The notes beneath the pieces were generated by a model. It made no database searches. It saw only the letters and a program-made list of their open reading frames with translations, and was not told where the DNA came from. A stretch of DNA of 64,000 nucleotides from contig NZ_RCVN01000001.1 in the NCBI RefSeq assembly GCF_003697915.1, positions 186,001 through 250,000 on the forward strand, in the 5' to 3' direction. The position numbers were made by a program, and so were the translations under genes. The stretch is from Staphylococcus pseudoxylosus. Lineage in GTDB: Bacteria > Bacillota > Bacilli > Staphylococcales > Staphylococcaceae. The stretch's first letter is position 1, and the number at the start of each line of letters is the position of its first letter. Below, in pieces: positions 31,309 through 40,295 of the stretch.

Positions 31309-31749
31309 ATGGTACAACATGAATTTGTAGTACAAACAAATTGGTCAGGCGGCCGTGAATCAGTCGGTGACCTCAAAGGTGATGTTTTAAGTGAGCAAAT
31401 ATCAATCCCCTCAGGACTTGGTGGTAATGGAACAGGCACAAACCCAGATGAATTATTAGTGTCCGCCGCTTCATCATGTTATATCATTTCACTAGCAGCT
31501 GTATTAGAACGCTCAGGTTTCAATAACATTACAATAGACCAATCCTCTATTGGAACAGCAATTTTTGAAAATGCAAAATTCCGCATGGATACAATAATAC
31601 ATTATCCAGTCATTTCAGTTGAAACGAATCAAAAAGAACTTTTGACTCAAAAATTACCGAAACTATTAAAGGTTGCAGACAACAATTGTATGATTTCTAA
31701 TTCTATTAGAGGCAATGTTTCTGTAAAAATAGAACCAAAAATAAAATAA
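31309..31749 (+). CDS. OsmC/Ohr family protein
   Basis: The 146 residues show the OsmC core: NPDELLVSAASSCYIISLAAVLER (about 45-68) with the first redox cysteine, and the second cysteine in ADNNCMISNSIRGNVSV near the C-terminus. These two cysteines reduce organic hydroperoxides in Ohr/OsmC enzymes. The specific subgroup is not clear. GGAGG lies 9 nt before the ATG. It stands alone; the 166 nt to the next gene hold no terminator that I trust. Confidence 0.88.
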   Translation: MVQHEFVVQTNWSGGRESVGDLKGDVLSEQISIPSGLGGNGTGTNPDELLVSAASSCYIISLAAVLERSGFNNITIDQSSIGTAIFENAKFRMDTIIHYPVISVETNQKELLTQKLPKLLKVADNNCMISNSIRGNVSVKIEPKIK

Positions 31750-31860
31750 TTTTAAAAAAATTTTATGTGTGACGGAATATGATTAAATTAGCAATGAATA
31801 CCCTTACATTTGATTGATAACTTGTCTATTCCGTCTGTTTTTTTAATATTTGCACTTTTA

Positions 31861-31875
31861 TATTATCTGAAAATT
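31861..31875 (+). promoter_or_regulatory. CodY-box-like sequence before the aminotransferase-serA pair
   Basis: TATTATCTGAAAATT has two mismatches to the CodY consensus AATTTTCWGAAAATT. It overlaps the -35 side of a possible promoter with TACAAT at 31887-31892. The match is by eye, in an AT-rich context. Confidence 0.4.
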
Positions 31876-31915
31876 TGCTAAACTTGTACAATCTTAAGCA
31901 TTGGGGGAATTACTC

Positions 31916-33076
31916 ATGAAATATTATCATCCTTTGTTACTAACACCAGGACCTACACCAGTACCAGAACAAATTTTACATGCTACACAGTCACCTATGG
32001 TCGGTCATCGATCAAGTGATTTCGAAGCAATTGCTGAAGAAGCATTTCGTGCACTTAAACCAATTTTTGGTGCACAAAATGATGTAATGATACTTACTTC
32101 CAGTGGTACAAGCTCACTAGAAGCAAGTATGCTAAATCTTGCAAATCCAGATGATGAAATTGTTATTATCGTATCTGGCGCATTTGGTAATCGTTTTAAA
32201 CAAATTGCAGAAACTTATTACAATAATGTACATATTTTCGAGGTCGAATGGGGTGAAGCTGTCAATGTACCTGACTTCATAGATTTCTTGAAATCTTTAA
32301 ATACTAATATTACGGCTGTTTACAGCCAATATTGTGAAACTTCAACAGCTGTATTGCATCCAGTAAGCGAATTGGGCCATGCACTTAAAGCATATGATGA
32401 ATCTATTTACTTTGTTGTCGATGGCGTAAGCTGTATCGGTGCAGTAGATGTGGATTTACAACGTGATGCAATTGATGTCCTTATCTCAGGTAGCCAAAAA
32501 GCAATCATGTTACCACCCGGTTTAGCATTTGTAGCTTACAATGATCGTGCTAAAAAACGCTTTAGCGAAGTTACAACGCCACGTTTTTATTTAGACTTGA
32601 ACAAATATTTAAAATCACAGTCTGAAAACTCAACACCTTTCACACCTAATGTTTCGTTGTTTAGAGGTGTAAACGCATATGCAAAATTAGTTGAAGCAGA
32701 AGGTTTTAGTAATGTAGTCGCTCGTCATTATGCAATTCGTGATGGTCTTAGAGAAGCATTGACAGCACTAGAATTAGATTTACTAGTCGAAGACGAATAT
32801 GCTTCGCCTACGGTCACTGCATTTACTCCTAAAACAAAAGATGAATTAAATTTCATCAAAAATGAATTAAAAAACCGTTTTGCTATTACAATTGCTGGCG
32901 GTCAAGGTCACTTAAAAGGCGAAATATTACGCATTGGTCATATGGGGCAAATCTCTCCATTTGATATTTTACAAGTAGTTTCAGCATTGGAGATTCTGTT
33001 AACAGAATTTAGAAATGAATCTTATGTTGGTAAAGCAATCACTAAGTATATGGAGGTCGTCAAAGCTTATGTATAA
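31916..33076 (+). CDS. Class V aminotransferase (alanine-glyoxylate / serine-pyruvate type)
   Basis: A PLP enzyme of 386 residues: LLTPGPTPVPEQI, GHRSSDFEAI, the PLP phosphate-binding TSSGTSSLEASMLN (about 61-74), cofactor Asp in VVDGVSCIGAVDVD, Schiff-base Lys in SGSQKAIMLPPGLAF (about 194) and RIGHMG near the end. The start is the ATG at 31916 behind GGGGGAATTACTC. It overlaps serA by 8 bp, so it probably supplies the transamination of 3-phosphohydroxypyruvate or a related serine/glyoxylate reaction. That role is inferred; it is not a classical SerC by sequence. Confidence 0.88.
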   Translation: MKYYHPLLLTPGPTPVPEQILHATQSPMVGHRSSDFEAIAEEAFRALKPIFGAQNDVMILTSSGTSSLEASMLNLANPDDEIVIIVSGAFGNRFKQIAETYYNNVHIFEVEWGEAVNVPDFIDFLKSLNTNITAVYSQYCETSTAVLHPVSELGHALKAYDESIYFVVDGVSCIGAVDVDLQRDAIDVLISGSQKAIMLPPGLAFVAYNDRAKKRFSEVTTPRFYLDLNKYLKSQSENSTPFTPNVSLFRGVNAYAKLVEAEGFSNVVARHYAIRDGLREALTALELDLLVEDEYASPTVTAFTPKTKDELNFIKNELKNRFAITIAGGQGHLKGEILRIGHMGQISPFDILQVVSALEILLTEFRNESYVGKAITKYMEVVKAYV

Positions 33077-34685
33077 AATTTTAGTATCTGATCCAATCTC
33101 ACCAGAAGGTTTAAAAAGTTTAATTGACCATAAAGATTTTGAAGTTAAAATTAATACAGATTTAACTGAAAATGAATTAATTGAAGAAATTAAAGATTAC
33201 CAAGGATTGATTGTACGTAGCCAAACACAAGTCACTGAAGCTATTATTGAAGCGTCACCTAACCTCAAGGTAATTGCTCGTGCTGGTGTTGGTGTAGATA
33301 ATATCGATGTGGATGCCGCTACCAAAAATGGTGTGATAGTAATCAATGCACCAGATGGTAATACAATTTCTGCCACTGAACATTCAATGGCAATGATTTT
33401 ATCGATGGCACGAAACATCCCACAAGCACATCAATCATTAAAAAATGGAAAATGGGACCGTAAGACTTATAGAGGTACGGAACTTTTTAATAAAACACTT
33501 GGTGTAATCGGTGCAGGTAGAATTGGACTTGGTGTTGCAAAACGCGCACAAAGTTTCGGTATGAATATATTAGCCTTTGACCCTTATTTATCAGAAGATA
33601 AAGCTAAAGAATTAAATGTAACACGTGCAACAGTTGAAGAAATTGCAGAACAAGCAGATTTCGTTACTGTACACACACCATTAACGCCTAAAACAAAAGG
33701 TATCGTTGGTAAAGCATTTTTTGAAAAAGCAAAACCAACATTACAAATCATCAATGTAGCGCGTGGTGGTATTATTGATGAAGAAGCATTAGTAGAAGCT
33801 TTAGATAATGATCAAATACAAAGTGCAGCGATTGATGTTTTTGAAACAGAACCAGCAACCGAATCCCCTCTTGTAGAAAATGAAAAAATTATTGTTACGC
33901 CTCACTTAGGTGCTTCTACAGTTGAAGCACAAGAAAAAGTAGCTGTATCAGTTGCTAATGAAATCGTAGATATTTTTGAAAACGGTAATGTATTAAATGC
34001 AATAAATGCACCACGTATGACTTACAGTGAAATCAATGATGAGTTAAAACCATATATCGAATTAAGCAAATTAACAGGTGAAGTTGGCATCCAACTACTT
34101 GAAAAAGCACCTCGTGAACTCCACATTAAATACGAAGGTGACATCGCGCTAGATGATACAAGTTTATTGACTAGAACATTAGTATCAGGAGTACTAAAAC
34201 GAGATTTAGCTGAACGTGTTAACTTGATTAATGCGTTAGTACTTCTAAATGAGCAAGGTGTATCTTATAACATTGAAAAAAATACAAAACACCGTGGTTT
34301 CAGTAATTATATTGAATTAACGCTTATCAATAAAGACAAACAAATCAAAATTGGTGCTACTGTATTAAACGGTTATGGTCCAAGAATCGTTCGTATTAAT
34401 GACTATCCAGTAGACTTTAAACCTGAACAACATCAACTGGTAATTAATCATAATGATAGACCTGGTATTGTAGGACGTACTGGTCAAATCTTAGGTGAAT
34501 ATGGTATCAACATTGCCTCTATGCACCTCGGCCGTACTAATCAAGGTGGTAACGCACTAATGATTTTATCAATCGACCACCCTGTAACAGAAGATGTTAT
34601 TGACGGTCTATACCAAATTGAAGGTTTCAATTTAATTAGAAGCGTAGAATTAGAAATTGATAATAATATTAATTACAATATTTAA
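33069..34685 (+). CDS. serA: D-3-phosphoglycerate dehydrogenase
   Basis: First step of serine synthesis: oxidises 3-phosphoglycerate to 3-phosphohydroxypyruvate with NAD. The 538 residues are the long form with a catalytic/Rossmann region (GVIGAGRIGLGVAKRA at about 145-160, INVARGGIIDE with catalytic Arg near 235, HLGASTVEAQEKVA with catalytic His near 280), an intervening regulatory domain (about 320-450) and a C-terminal ACT domain (NDRPGIVGRTGQILGEYGINIA, about 462-483) for feedback sensing. The ATG at 33069 lies inside the aminotransferase end, with GGAGG 12 nt away, so coupling is likely. Confidence 0.94.
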   Translation: MYKILVSDPISPEGLKSLIDHKDFEVKINTDLTENELIEEIKDYQGLIVRSQTQVTEAIIEASPNLKVIARAGVGVDNIDVDAATKNGVIVINAPDGNTISATEHSMAMILSMARNIPQAHQSLKNGKWDRKTYRGTELFNKTLGVIGAGRIGLGVAKRAQSFGMNILAFDPYLSEDKAKELNVTRATVEEIAEQADFVTVHTPLTPKTKGIVGKAFFEKAKPTLQIINVARGGIIDEEALVEALDNDQIQSAAIDVFETEPATESPLVENEKIIVTPHLGASTVEAQEKVAVSVANEIVDIFENGNVLNAINAPRMTYSEINDELKPYIELSKLTGEVGIQLLEKAPRELHIKYEGDIALDDTSLLTRTLVSGVLKRDLAERVNLINALVLLNEQGVSYNIEKNTKHRGFSNYIELTLINKDKQIKIGATVLNGYGPRIVRINDYPVDFKPEQHQLVINHNDRPGIVGRTGQILGEYGINIASMHLGRTNQGGNALMILSIDHPVTEDVIDGLYQIEGFNLIRSVELEIDNNINYNI

Positions 34686-34715
34686 TGCTCTTTCCTTTTA
34701 AATACATGTAATAAC

Positions 34716-34765
34716 ATAAGCGCGAGTAAGGAATTTAATTAAAATTTCTTACTCGCGCTTTTTAA
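34716..34765 (+). terminator. Terminator after serA
   Basis: AAGCGCGAGTAAG (34718-34730) pairs with CTTACTCGCGCTT (34748-34760), 13 bp perfect, continued by GAAATTT-like A/T pairs, then TTTAATG. Confidence 0.88.
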
Positions 34766-34884
34766 TGCTCAACCATTCTCATTTTAATGTCGCTCAAGAC
34801 ATTAAAAGGTGATACTAAACTATGCTATTTAATATACATTAGTTTTAATGTTTTCAACTTGATTATTACTCTTAATTGATTCAG

Positions 34885-34950
34885 ACAAAAAAATGACACA
34901 TCTACAAATTTATAATCATTTTTAAGAAAATAAATTTGCAATGTGTCAGC
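34885..34950 (-). terminator. Terminator after the HAD gene
   Basis: TGACACAT (34894-34901) pairs with ATGTGTCA (34941-34948), with a second paired block CAAATTTAT / ATAAATTTG inside. On the minus strand a run of seven T follows. Between this and the serA terminator (34766-34884) I see nothing. Confidence 0.82.
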
Positions 34951-34955
34951 AACCA

Positions 34956-36077
34956 TTATAATAAAATATTTCTTATCTCGCCTACATGATCGACTATGTA
35001 ATCTGCTTCATAAGCTTCTAGTTCTTCACGTGCGTTTTGACCTTTCAATCCAGTTAAAGGACCAATAAAAGTTGCGCCAATTTTTTTAGCGCTTAGCAAA
35101 TCAGCTAATGAATCCCCTACTACAAAAACTTCATTTTTAACAACTCGATTTTCTTGATTTGTTGCATATTTTCTATAATCTTCTTCGAAATTGCCTTCAA
35201 GTGTTGCCAAATAGCTAAATGGATTTGGTTTACCTAAAGGTTTCAATTCAGGATAAATATCTTCAGCAATTAGTACTTCGCTTGCAGTCACAATGTGTTT
35301 ATCTTCGAATATGTCTTTAATACCAATTGTATCAAATGGAACTAACGTTTCCGTGCGCGGTCTCCCTGTGGCGATCGCGATATGATATCCTGCTGCTTTT
35401 AAGTCTTCTAACAATTGCTTAATCTCATCAACTGGTCTTAATACCACTTCATTATATATGTAACCTTTTTTAAAGTCAGAACGATTCAATTTTTGTTCAA
35501 CCTGATTATAAAGTTGATGACCTAGGTACCATTCTTGATAAATTTCCTGTGAAAGTAACCAAAATGGACTTTTCAACTCAAATAGTGTTGTTTGTTGTGT
35601 GTCTAATTGTTCACTCACATACTTAATCAAGTCCTGATATATATTATCTTTACCTGTACGCACATGTTCTAAAAATGATAATGGTGCGTCAAAGTTCAAT
35701 GTTATATCAGAAATTTGATTCCCTATTTTTTGTAATGTTGCTTGTCCAAAATTTTCAGGATTTAAAATTTCTGCTAACGCATCAGCAGATAAAGTTTTAC
35801 AAATATCAACGAAATGAATAGCTATTACAACAAATAGCATATCCCAATTTGAGTTTAAACCAAGTGATTTTAGCTTAGTTAATATCTCATCATGATAGAA
35901 TACAATATCCCTGATTTCTGTGATTTGTTCATCACTCAAATTTTCAAATTGTATCGAGGGATCTAACCCAATATAATCCTTACTCATAAGCATTTCATAT
36001 ACGGTTAACGCCGATACATCAAAACACCTTTCTTCACTTAAAAAAACGCCATCAACATCAAATAATACCGACTTCAT
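34956..36077 (-). CDS. HAD superfamily hydrolase, enlarged
   Basis: A 373-residue haloacid-dehalogenase-type phosphatase. Motif I is FDVDGVFLSE (residues 6-15, nucleophile Asp 7), motif II is ATGRPRTET (about 238), and motif IV is VFVVGDSLADLLSAKKIG (about 323-340). Between motifs I and II lie more than 200 residues of mainly helical sequence, a much larger cap than in usual phosphoglycolate or sugar phosphatases. The substrate is unknown. AAAGGAG precedes the ATG. It is convergent with serA; a serine-phosphate phosphatase role is tempting but unsupported. Confidence 0.82.
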   Translation of the reverse strand: MKSVLFDVDGVFLSEERCFDVSALTVYEMLMSKDYIGLDPSIQFENLSDEQITEIRDIVFYHDEILTKLKSLGLNSNWDMLFVVIAIHFVDICKTLSADALAEILNPENFGQATLQKIGNQISDITLNFDAPLSFLEHVRTGKDNIYQDLIKYVSEQLDTQQTTLFELKSPFWLLSQEIYQEWYLGHQLYNQVEQKLNRSDFKKGYIYNEVVLRPVDEIKQLLEDLKAAGYHIAIATGRPRTETLVPFDTIGIKDIFEDKHIVTASEVLIAEDIYPELKPLGKPNPFSYLATLEGNFEEDYRKYATNQENRVVKNEVFVVGDSLADLLSAKKIGATFIGPLTGLKGQNAREELEAYEADYIVDHVGEIRNILL

Positions 36078-36204
36078 ACTACCTACTCTCCTTTAATCAG
36101 AAAATTCTGATACTATTATATCGTACTATTTTACAAACAAAAGAGCAATGCATTTACAGTGTTTTGTTAAACAAATCAACAGTTCTTTTTACAAGATTCA
36201 GCTA

Positions 36205-36264
36205 TTAAAAAACACCTAACCAGGCTGAAATCATATTATAAATTTCAGCGAGTTAGATGTCTAA
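36205..36264 (-). terminator. Terminator after nagE
   Basis: ACACCTAAC and GCTGAAAT pair with ATTTCAGC and GTTAGATGT around a short loop; TTTTTT follows on the minus strand. It lies 13 nt after the nagE stop. Confidence 0.8.
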
Positions 36265-36276
36265 AATACCTTTATT

Positions 36277-37773
36277 TTAATTTTCCATTTGAAGTTCTAT
36301 TTCATCAGCAACTTGTTGGACTTGAGTTCCAATGATAACTTGTGTATTGTGTTTACCACTCTTCGTTACACCAACAGCACCGGCACCTTTAATCTTAGCT
36401 TCATCAATCACATTATTATCATGTAATTCCATACGTAATCGTGTAGCACAGTTTGTTAATGTTACAATATTTTCTTTACCGCCTAAGCCTTCTAAGATTT
36501 GGCTAGCTGTCTTTGAATATTTACCTGTTTGTGATTTTCCTGTACTTGAAGTCTCAGGCGAATCTTCGGCATCTCCTGTAGTAGCTTCATCGGATGTTGG
36601 ATCAGGTAATAGATTATCACCACGACCAGGCGTATTTAGTTTCAACCATTTGATTGCAAATCTAAATACGACGTAATAAATAACAAAGAATACAAGACCT
36701 TGAACCATTAACATCATCGGATGGTTTGCTACTGGGTTAATCAACGATAATAAAAAGTCAATTAATCCCGCACTAAATGAAAATCCTGCTGTCCAATGGA
36801 ATAAAGCGGCTATAAACAAAGATAAACCCGTTAACGCAGCATGTATTAAGAATAATAGCGGTGCTACAAACATAAATGAAAATTCAATAGGTTCCGTAAC
36901 TCCAACGAAAAACGCTGAAATAGCTCCACCAAACATTAACCCGTAAACTCTTTTCTTTTGTTTTGTTTCTGCTGTATGATACATCGCTAATGCGGCGGCT
37001 GGGATACCAAACATCATTACCGGGAAGAAACCGGCCATATAACGTCCTGTAACACCTTGAACTGCGCCATCACCAGTTTGGAATTTTGCAATGTCATTAA
37101 TACCAGCTAAATCAAACCAAAATACCGCGTTTAATGCATGATGTAGTCCTGTTGGAATTAAGAGACGATTGAAAAATCCATACAAAAATGCCCCTCCAGG
37201 TCCTAAATCTAATATCCACGTCCCAAAAGTAACAATGCCTGAGTACACAATTGGCCAAACAAATAACATAATAACTGCTATAAATATGCTGAAAAACGCA
37301 GTTAAAATAGGTACCAAACGTTTCCCACTAAAGAATGATAACGCTGTTGGCAATTCTGTTGTGCTAAATCTGTTATACGTATATGCTGCCACTAAACCAA
37401 TAACCAAACCAATTAAGACATTTTGATTATTCATTTGTTCAAATGCTGCATTAACACCAGATTCTTTCACGCCTAATAATGGCGCTAATTTTTCTGGGCT
37501 CAGTACAACTGTCGTTAAGAAAAAACCAACGGCTGCCGCAAGTGCAACTGCGCCATCATTTTTCTTCGCCATACCTAATGCAACACCAATTGCAAATAAA
37601 ATACCCAATTGTTCAAGAATCGTTGATCCTGCCGTAGAGAAAAAGGCAGCTACTGTAGGCAATATGCCAAGTGCAGTTAATGCATTACCTATACCAACGA
37701 TAATGGCTGCTGCTGGTAATACAGCTACAGGTAGCATAAGTGATCTTCCTAAACGTTGAAAGAAACTATACAT
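36277..37773 (-). CDS. nagE: PTS EIICB, N-acetylglucosamine/glucose type
   Basis: Membrane permease that imports and phosphorylates a hexose. The 498 residues hold a glucose-family EIIC domain (about 1-375, ten hydrophobic segments; MLPVAVLPAAAIIVGIGNAL, GLHHALNAVFWF, GVTEPIEFSFMFVAP) and a C-terminal EIIB domain (about 415-495) with the phospho-cysteine in TLTNCATRLRMEL (about 438), joined by a Ser/Thr/Asp/Glu-rich linker. There is no EIIA, which must come from elsewhere. The N-acetylglucosamine call rests on resemblance to the NagE subgroup and staphylococcal synteny. Start ATG at 37773 follows GGGGA by 6 nt. The leader contains an attenuator-like hairpin. Confidence 0.87.
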   Translation of the reverse strand: MYSFFQRLGRSLMLPVAVLPAAAIIVGIGNALTALGILPTVAAFFSTAGSTILEQLGILFAIGVALGMAKKNDGAVALAAAVGFFLTTVVLSPEKLAPLLGVKESGVNAAFEQMNNQNVLIGLVIGLVAAYTYNRFSTTELPTALSFFSGKRLVPILTAFFSIFIAVIMLFVWPIVYSGIVTFGTWILDLGPGGAFLYGFFNRLLIPTGLHHALNAVFWFDLAGINDIAKFQTGDGAVQGVTGRYMAGFFPVMMFGIPAAALAMYHTAETKQKKRVYGLMFGGAISAFFVGVTEPIEFSFMFVAPLLFLIHAALTGLSLFIAALFHWTAGFSFSAGLIDFLLSLINPVANHPMMLMVQGLVFFVIYYVVFRFAIKWLKLNTPGRGDNLLPDPTSDEATTGDAEDSPETSSTGKSQTGKYSKTASQILEGLGGKENIVTLTNCATRLRMELHDNNVIDEAKIKGAGAVGVTKSGKHNTQVIIGTQVQQVADEIELQMEN

Positions 37774-37802
37774 AAATATTCCCCATTTCAAAATAAATTC
37801 CC

Positions 37803-37876
37803 AAAAAAATCACCACATGCACAATATTGTCCACGTGGTGTTTGTAAACCCTTTACTAACTGTTATTGTACAGTTA
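37803..37876 (-). promoter_or_regulatory. nagE leader with terminator-like hairpin (candidate attenuator)
   Basis: On the minus strand, reading towards nagE, come: TAACTGT/ACAGTTA hairpin (37870-37876 with 37857-37863), GTAAA/TTTAC hairpin (37843-37856), then CACCACGTG pairing with CATGTGGTG (37832-37840 with 37811-37819) followed by ATTTTTTT. The last is a canonical intrinsic terminator 30 nt upstream of the start codon. It is too far from plsC (over 110 nt away, with no gene between) to be its obvious terminator, though that reading remains possible. Confidence 0.55.
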
Positions 37877-37953
37877 TATAATAACATATGATTTAAAGAT
37901 TACGTATCAAAAATAAAAAAAGTCTAATTATTCCAATATATTAATATTTTTAT

Positions 37954-38574
37954 TTAGTAATTTTTTACATAGTCATTTAATTCTGACTGTAATTGAATGG
38001 TTCTTTGCTCTAATTCTTTAGTTAAATACTCTAATTTTTCATTACGCTTCATGTCTTTTGGAAGATGTTTAGTTTCTATTGGTTCACCAAATCTGATAAT
38101 CGCTTTTCCAGTAACCAACCCTTTTATTTCTTTTGGTCCAACATAAGCTGCAGGTAAAATCGGCGCTTGTGCCATCATCGCTATAGTTACAGCCCCTCTT
38201 TTCATTGGTGAACCTTCATCATACTTCATGCGATGTCCTGTTGGAAAAATACCAACAGTTTTATTTTCTTTTAACAGTTTTATCGGTTTTTTTAATGTGC
38301 TTGGTCCAGGATTATCTCTATCTACTGGAAATGCATTTAACGACGATAAAAATTTACCAAAAACTTTGTTATTAAATAGTTCTTTTTTAGCCATATAATG
38401 TATTTGGTTAGGATAAATTGCTGTGCCTAACATGATTACTTCATTATAACTCTCGTGCGTACAAGTCACTACATACCTATGAAGTTGAGGTATATTTTCT
38501 TTTCCTTGAACTTCTAACGAATTACTCAATTTTATAATAATAAATTTCAACAAACCACTTATAAATTTATACAT
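37954..38574 (-). CDS. PlsC-like acyltransferase with altered motifs
   Basis: A 206-residue protein of the 1-acylglycerol-3-phosphate acyltransferase (PlsC) family. It has an N-terminal amphipathic/hydrophobic segment (YKFISGLLKFIIIKLSN) and the four family blocks in order. Block I is CTHESYNEV (HX4E where PlsC has HX4D), block II KELFNNKVFGKFLSSLNAFPVDRDN, block III GIFPTGHRM (family consensus FPEGTRS) and block IV ILPAAYVGP. Start ATG at 38574 follows GTAGGTG. Membrane-lipid synthesis is likely but activity should be treated with caution because of the motif changes. nagE lies downstream on the same strand. Confidence 0.82.
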   Translation of the reverse strand: MYKFISGLLKFIIIKLSNSLEVQGKENIPQLHRYVVTCTHESYNEVIMLGTAIYPNQIHYMAKKELFNNKVFGKFLSSLNAFPVDRDNPGPSTLKKPIKLLKENKTVGIFPTGHRMKYDEGSPMKRGAVTIAMMAQAPILPAAYVGPKEIKGLVTGKAIIRFGEPIETKHLPKDMKRNEKLEYLTKELEQRTIQLQSELNDYVKNY

Positions 38575-38674
38575 TTTTGCACCTACTTCATTTTGCTTAT
38601 CTTTCCCCATTGATTTTATCATTTAGTACGATTATGGACAAGAAGATTTATATTTCAGTCTAAAGTCGTATAGT

Positions 38675-38683
38675 GGTATACTA
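38675..38683 (+). promoter_or_regulatory. Extended -10 promoter of htrA
   Basis: TGGTATACT is an extended -10 element; no convincing -35 box. The start codon is 58 nt downstream. Confidence 0.5.
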
Positions 38684-38740
38684 GAAAAAGTTGCACAAAA
38701 CTTTCATAATAGGATATATAGTATTAATTGGAGGTAGAAT

Positions 38741-40036
38741 ATGTCAGAATTTAACAATGAGCAAAATACAAACAACAACCAAAATTACCAACAAAACATA
38801 GAGCAATACACCTCAAATAAACGGATAAGGCAAAAACCTAAATTCCCATGGTTTAGAACAGTTATAGTTGCCTTAGTCGCTGGTATCATTGGAGCCCTTA
38901 TTGTCTTAGGTGTCGGTAAACTAATGGAAACTACAGTATTAAACGATAATGGCTCATCTGTAAATGAAGCGTCAAACACTGGCAACGGTGGAAATACGCT
39001 TGATGGAAAAAGCGAAAAGTATGATTCCGTCAATCAAATGATTAATGATGTTTCTCCAGCAATTGTTGGTGTCATCAATATGCAAAAAGCTCAAAACCTA
39101 GATGATTTATTAAAGGGTAAATCTTCGAAAGCGCAAGAAGCCGGTGTAGGTTCTGGTGTAATATATCAGAAAAATAACGGTTCTGCGTACATCGTTACTA
39201 ATAATCATGTAATAGATGGTGCGAGTGAAATCAAAGTTCAACTTCATAACTCTAAACAAGTAGATGCTAAATTGATTGGTAAAGATGCATTAACTGATAT
39301 GGCAGTACTAAAAATTAATGAAACTAAGGGTACAAAAGCAATCAACTTTGCCAATTCTTCAAAAGTTAAGACTGGAGATAGTGTATTTGCCATGGGTAAC
39401 CCATTAGGCTTAGAATTTGCTAATTCCGTAACTTCTGGAATTATTTCAGCAAGTGAACGTACAATTGATACACAAACATCAGCTGGTTCCAACAAAGTCA
39501 ACGTACTTCAAACAGATGCAGCCATAAACCCAGGTAACTCTGGTGGTGCCCTTGTAGATATCAATGGAAATCTAGTAGGTATAAACTCAATGAAGATTGC
39601 TAATGAACAAGTGGAAGGCATTGGCTTTGCTATACCAAGTAACGAAGTTAAAGTTACGATTAAAGAGCTAGTAGAAAAAGGTAAAATTGATCGTCCTTCT
39701 ATAGGTATTGGGTTACTCAATGTCAGCGAAATTCCAGACGAATATAAAGATCAACTTAAAACATCACGTAAAGATGGCGCATACGTAGCAAAAGTTGATG
39801 GTGATAATGGTCTTAAAGAAGGCGATATTATTACAGCAATTGATGATAAAAACGTTAAAGAAGATACAGATATTCGTTCTTATCTTTATGAAAATAAAAA
39901 ACCTGGTGATTCAGTGAAATTGACTGTTGAACGTAAAGGTAAACAACAAACAGTAGATGTAACATTAAAAAAACAAAAAACAACATCACAATCTTCTGAA
40001 GGGTCAAGTGAAGAAAAAAGCTCACCGTTCAATTAA
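38741..40036 (+). CDS. htrA: Membrane-anchored serine protease, HtrA/DegP family
   Basis: Quality-control protease acting outside the membrane. The 431 residues have a polar Asn/Gln-rich cytoplasmic N-terminus (1-42), one membrane segment (VIVALVAGIIGALIVLGVG, about 46-64), a trypsin-like domain with the triad His in TNNHVIDGA (about 156), Asp in LTDMAVLKI (about 186) and Ser in NPGNSGGAL (about 268), and one PDZ domain (about 317-413), ending in a Ser-rich tail. Length fits staphylococcal HtrA1 (the other paralogue is much longer). GGAGG precedes the ATG; it is monocistronic. Confidence 0.94.
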   Translation: MSEFNNEQNTNNNQNYQQNIEQYTSNKRIRQKPKFPWFRTVIVALVAGIIGALIVLGVGKLMETTVLNDNGSSVNEASNTGNGGNTLDGKSEKYDSVNQMINDVSPAIVGVINMQKAQNLDDLLKGKSSKAQEAGVGSGVIYQKNNGSAYIVTNNHVIDGASEIKVQLHNSKQVDAKLIGKDALTDMAVLKINETKGTKAINFANSSKVKTGDSVFAMGNPLGLEFANSVTSGIISASERTIDTQTSAGSNKVNVLQTDAAINPGNSGGALVDINGNLVGINSMKIANEQVEGIGFAIPSNEVKVTIKELVEKGKIDRPSIGIGLLNVSEIPDEYKDQLKTSRKDGAYVAKVDGDNGLKEGDIITAIDDKNVKEDTDIRSYLYENKKPGDSVKLTVERKGKQQTVDVTLKKQKTTSQSSEGSSEEKSSPFN

Positions 40037-40066
40037 TACCATCTAAGATATTTGTAAATTATTAAA

Positions 40067-40128
40067 CAGAATGTGCTTAGGACTGTATAAACCTCGCTCG
40101 GTTTTACCTCCTTTGCACATTTTTTATA
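40067..40128 (+). terminator. Terminator after htrA
   Basis: AATGTGC ... GCACATT outer stem with AGGA/TCCT and an inner TAAACC/GGTTTA hairpin, followed by TTTTT. Confidence 0.72.
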
Positions 40129-40295
40129 GCCTTTTTAATTTAATTTACGCATAAATCACTTTCCATACAATAATTACAGAATGCCCTCTTGCTTATTAAA
40201 AGCGCGAGAAAAATTATCTTGAACTCATATGTATTATAGTTTAAGGTCTAATCAATATTGACCAGCGTTTAATCAATCTCAAATTTAACTATATT

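Noticed and set aside
37843..37856. cre-like reading of GTAAACCCTTTAC before nagE
   Set aside because: The dyad is good but it lacks the central CG and the terminal CA of the consensus; I treat it as a small leader hairpin.
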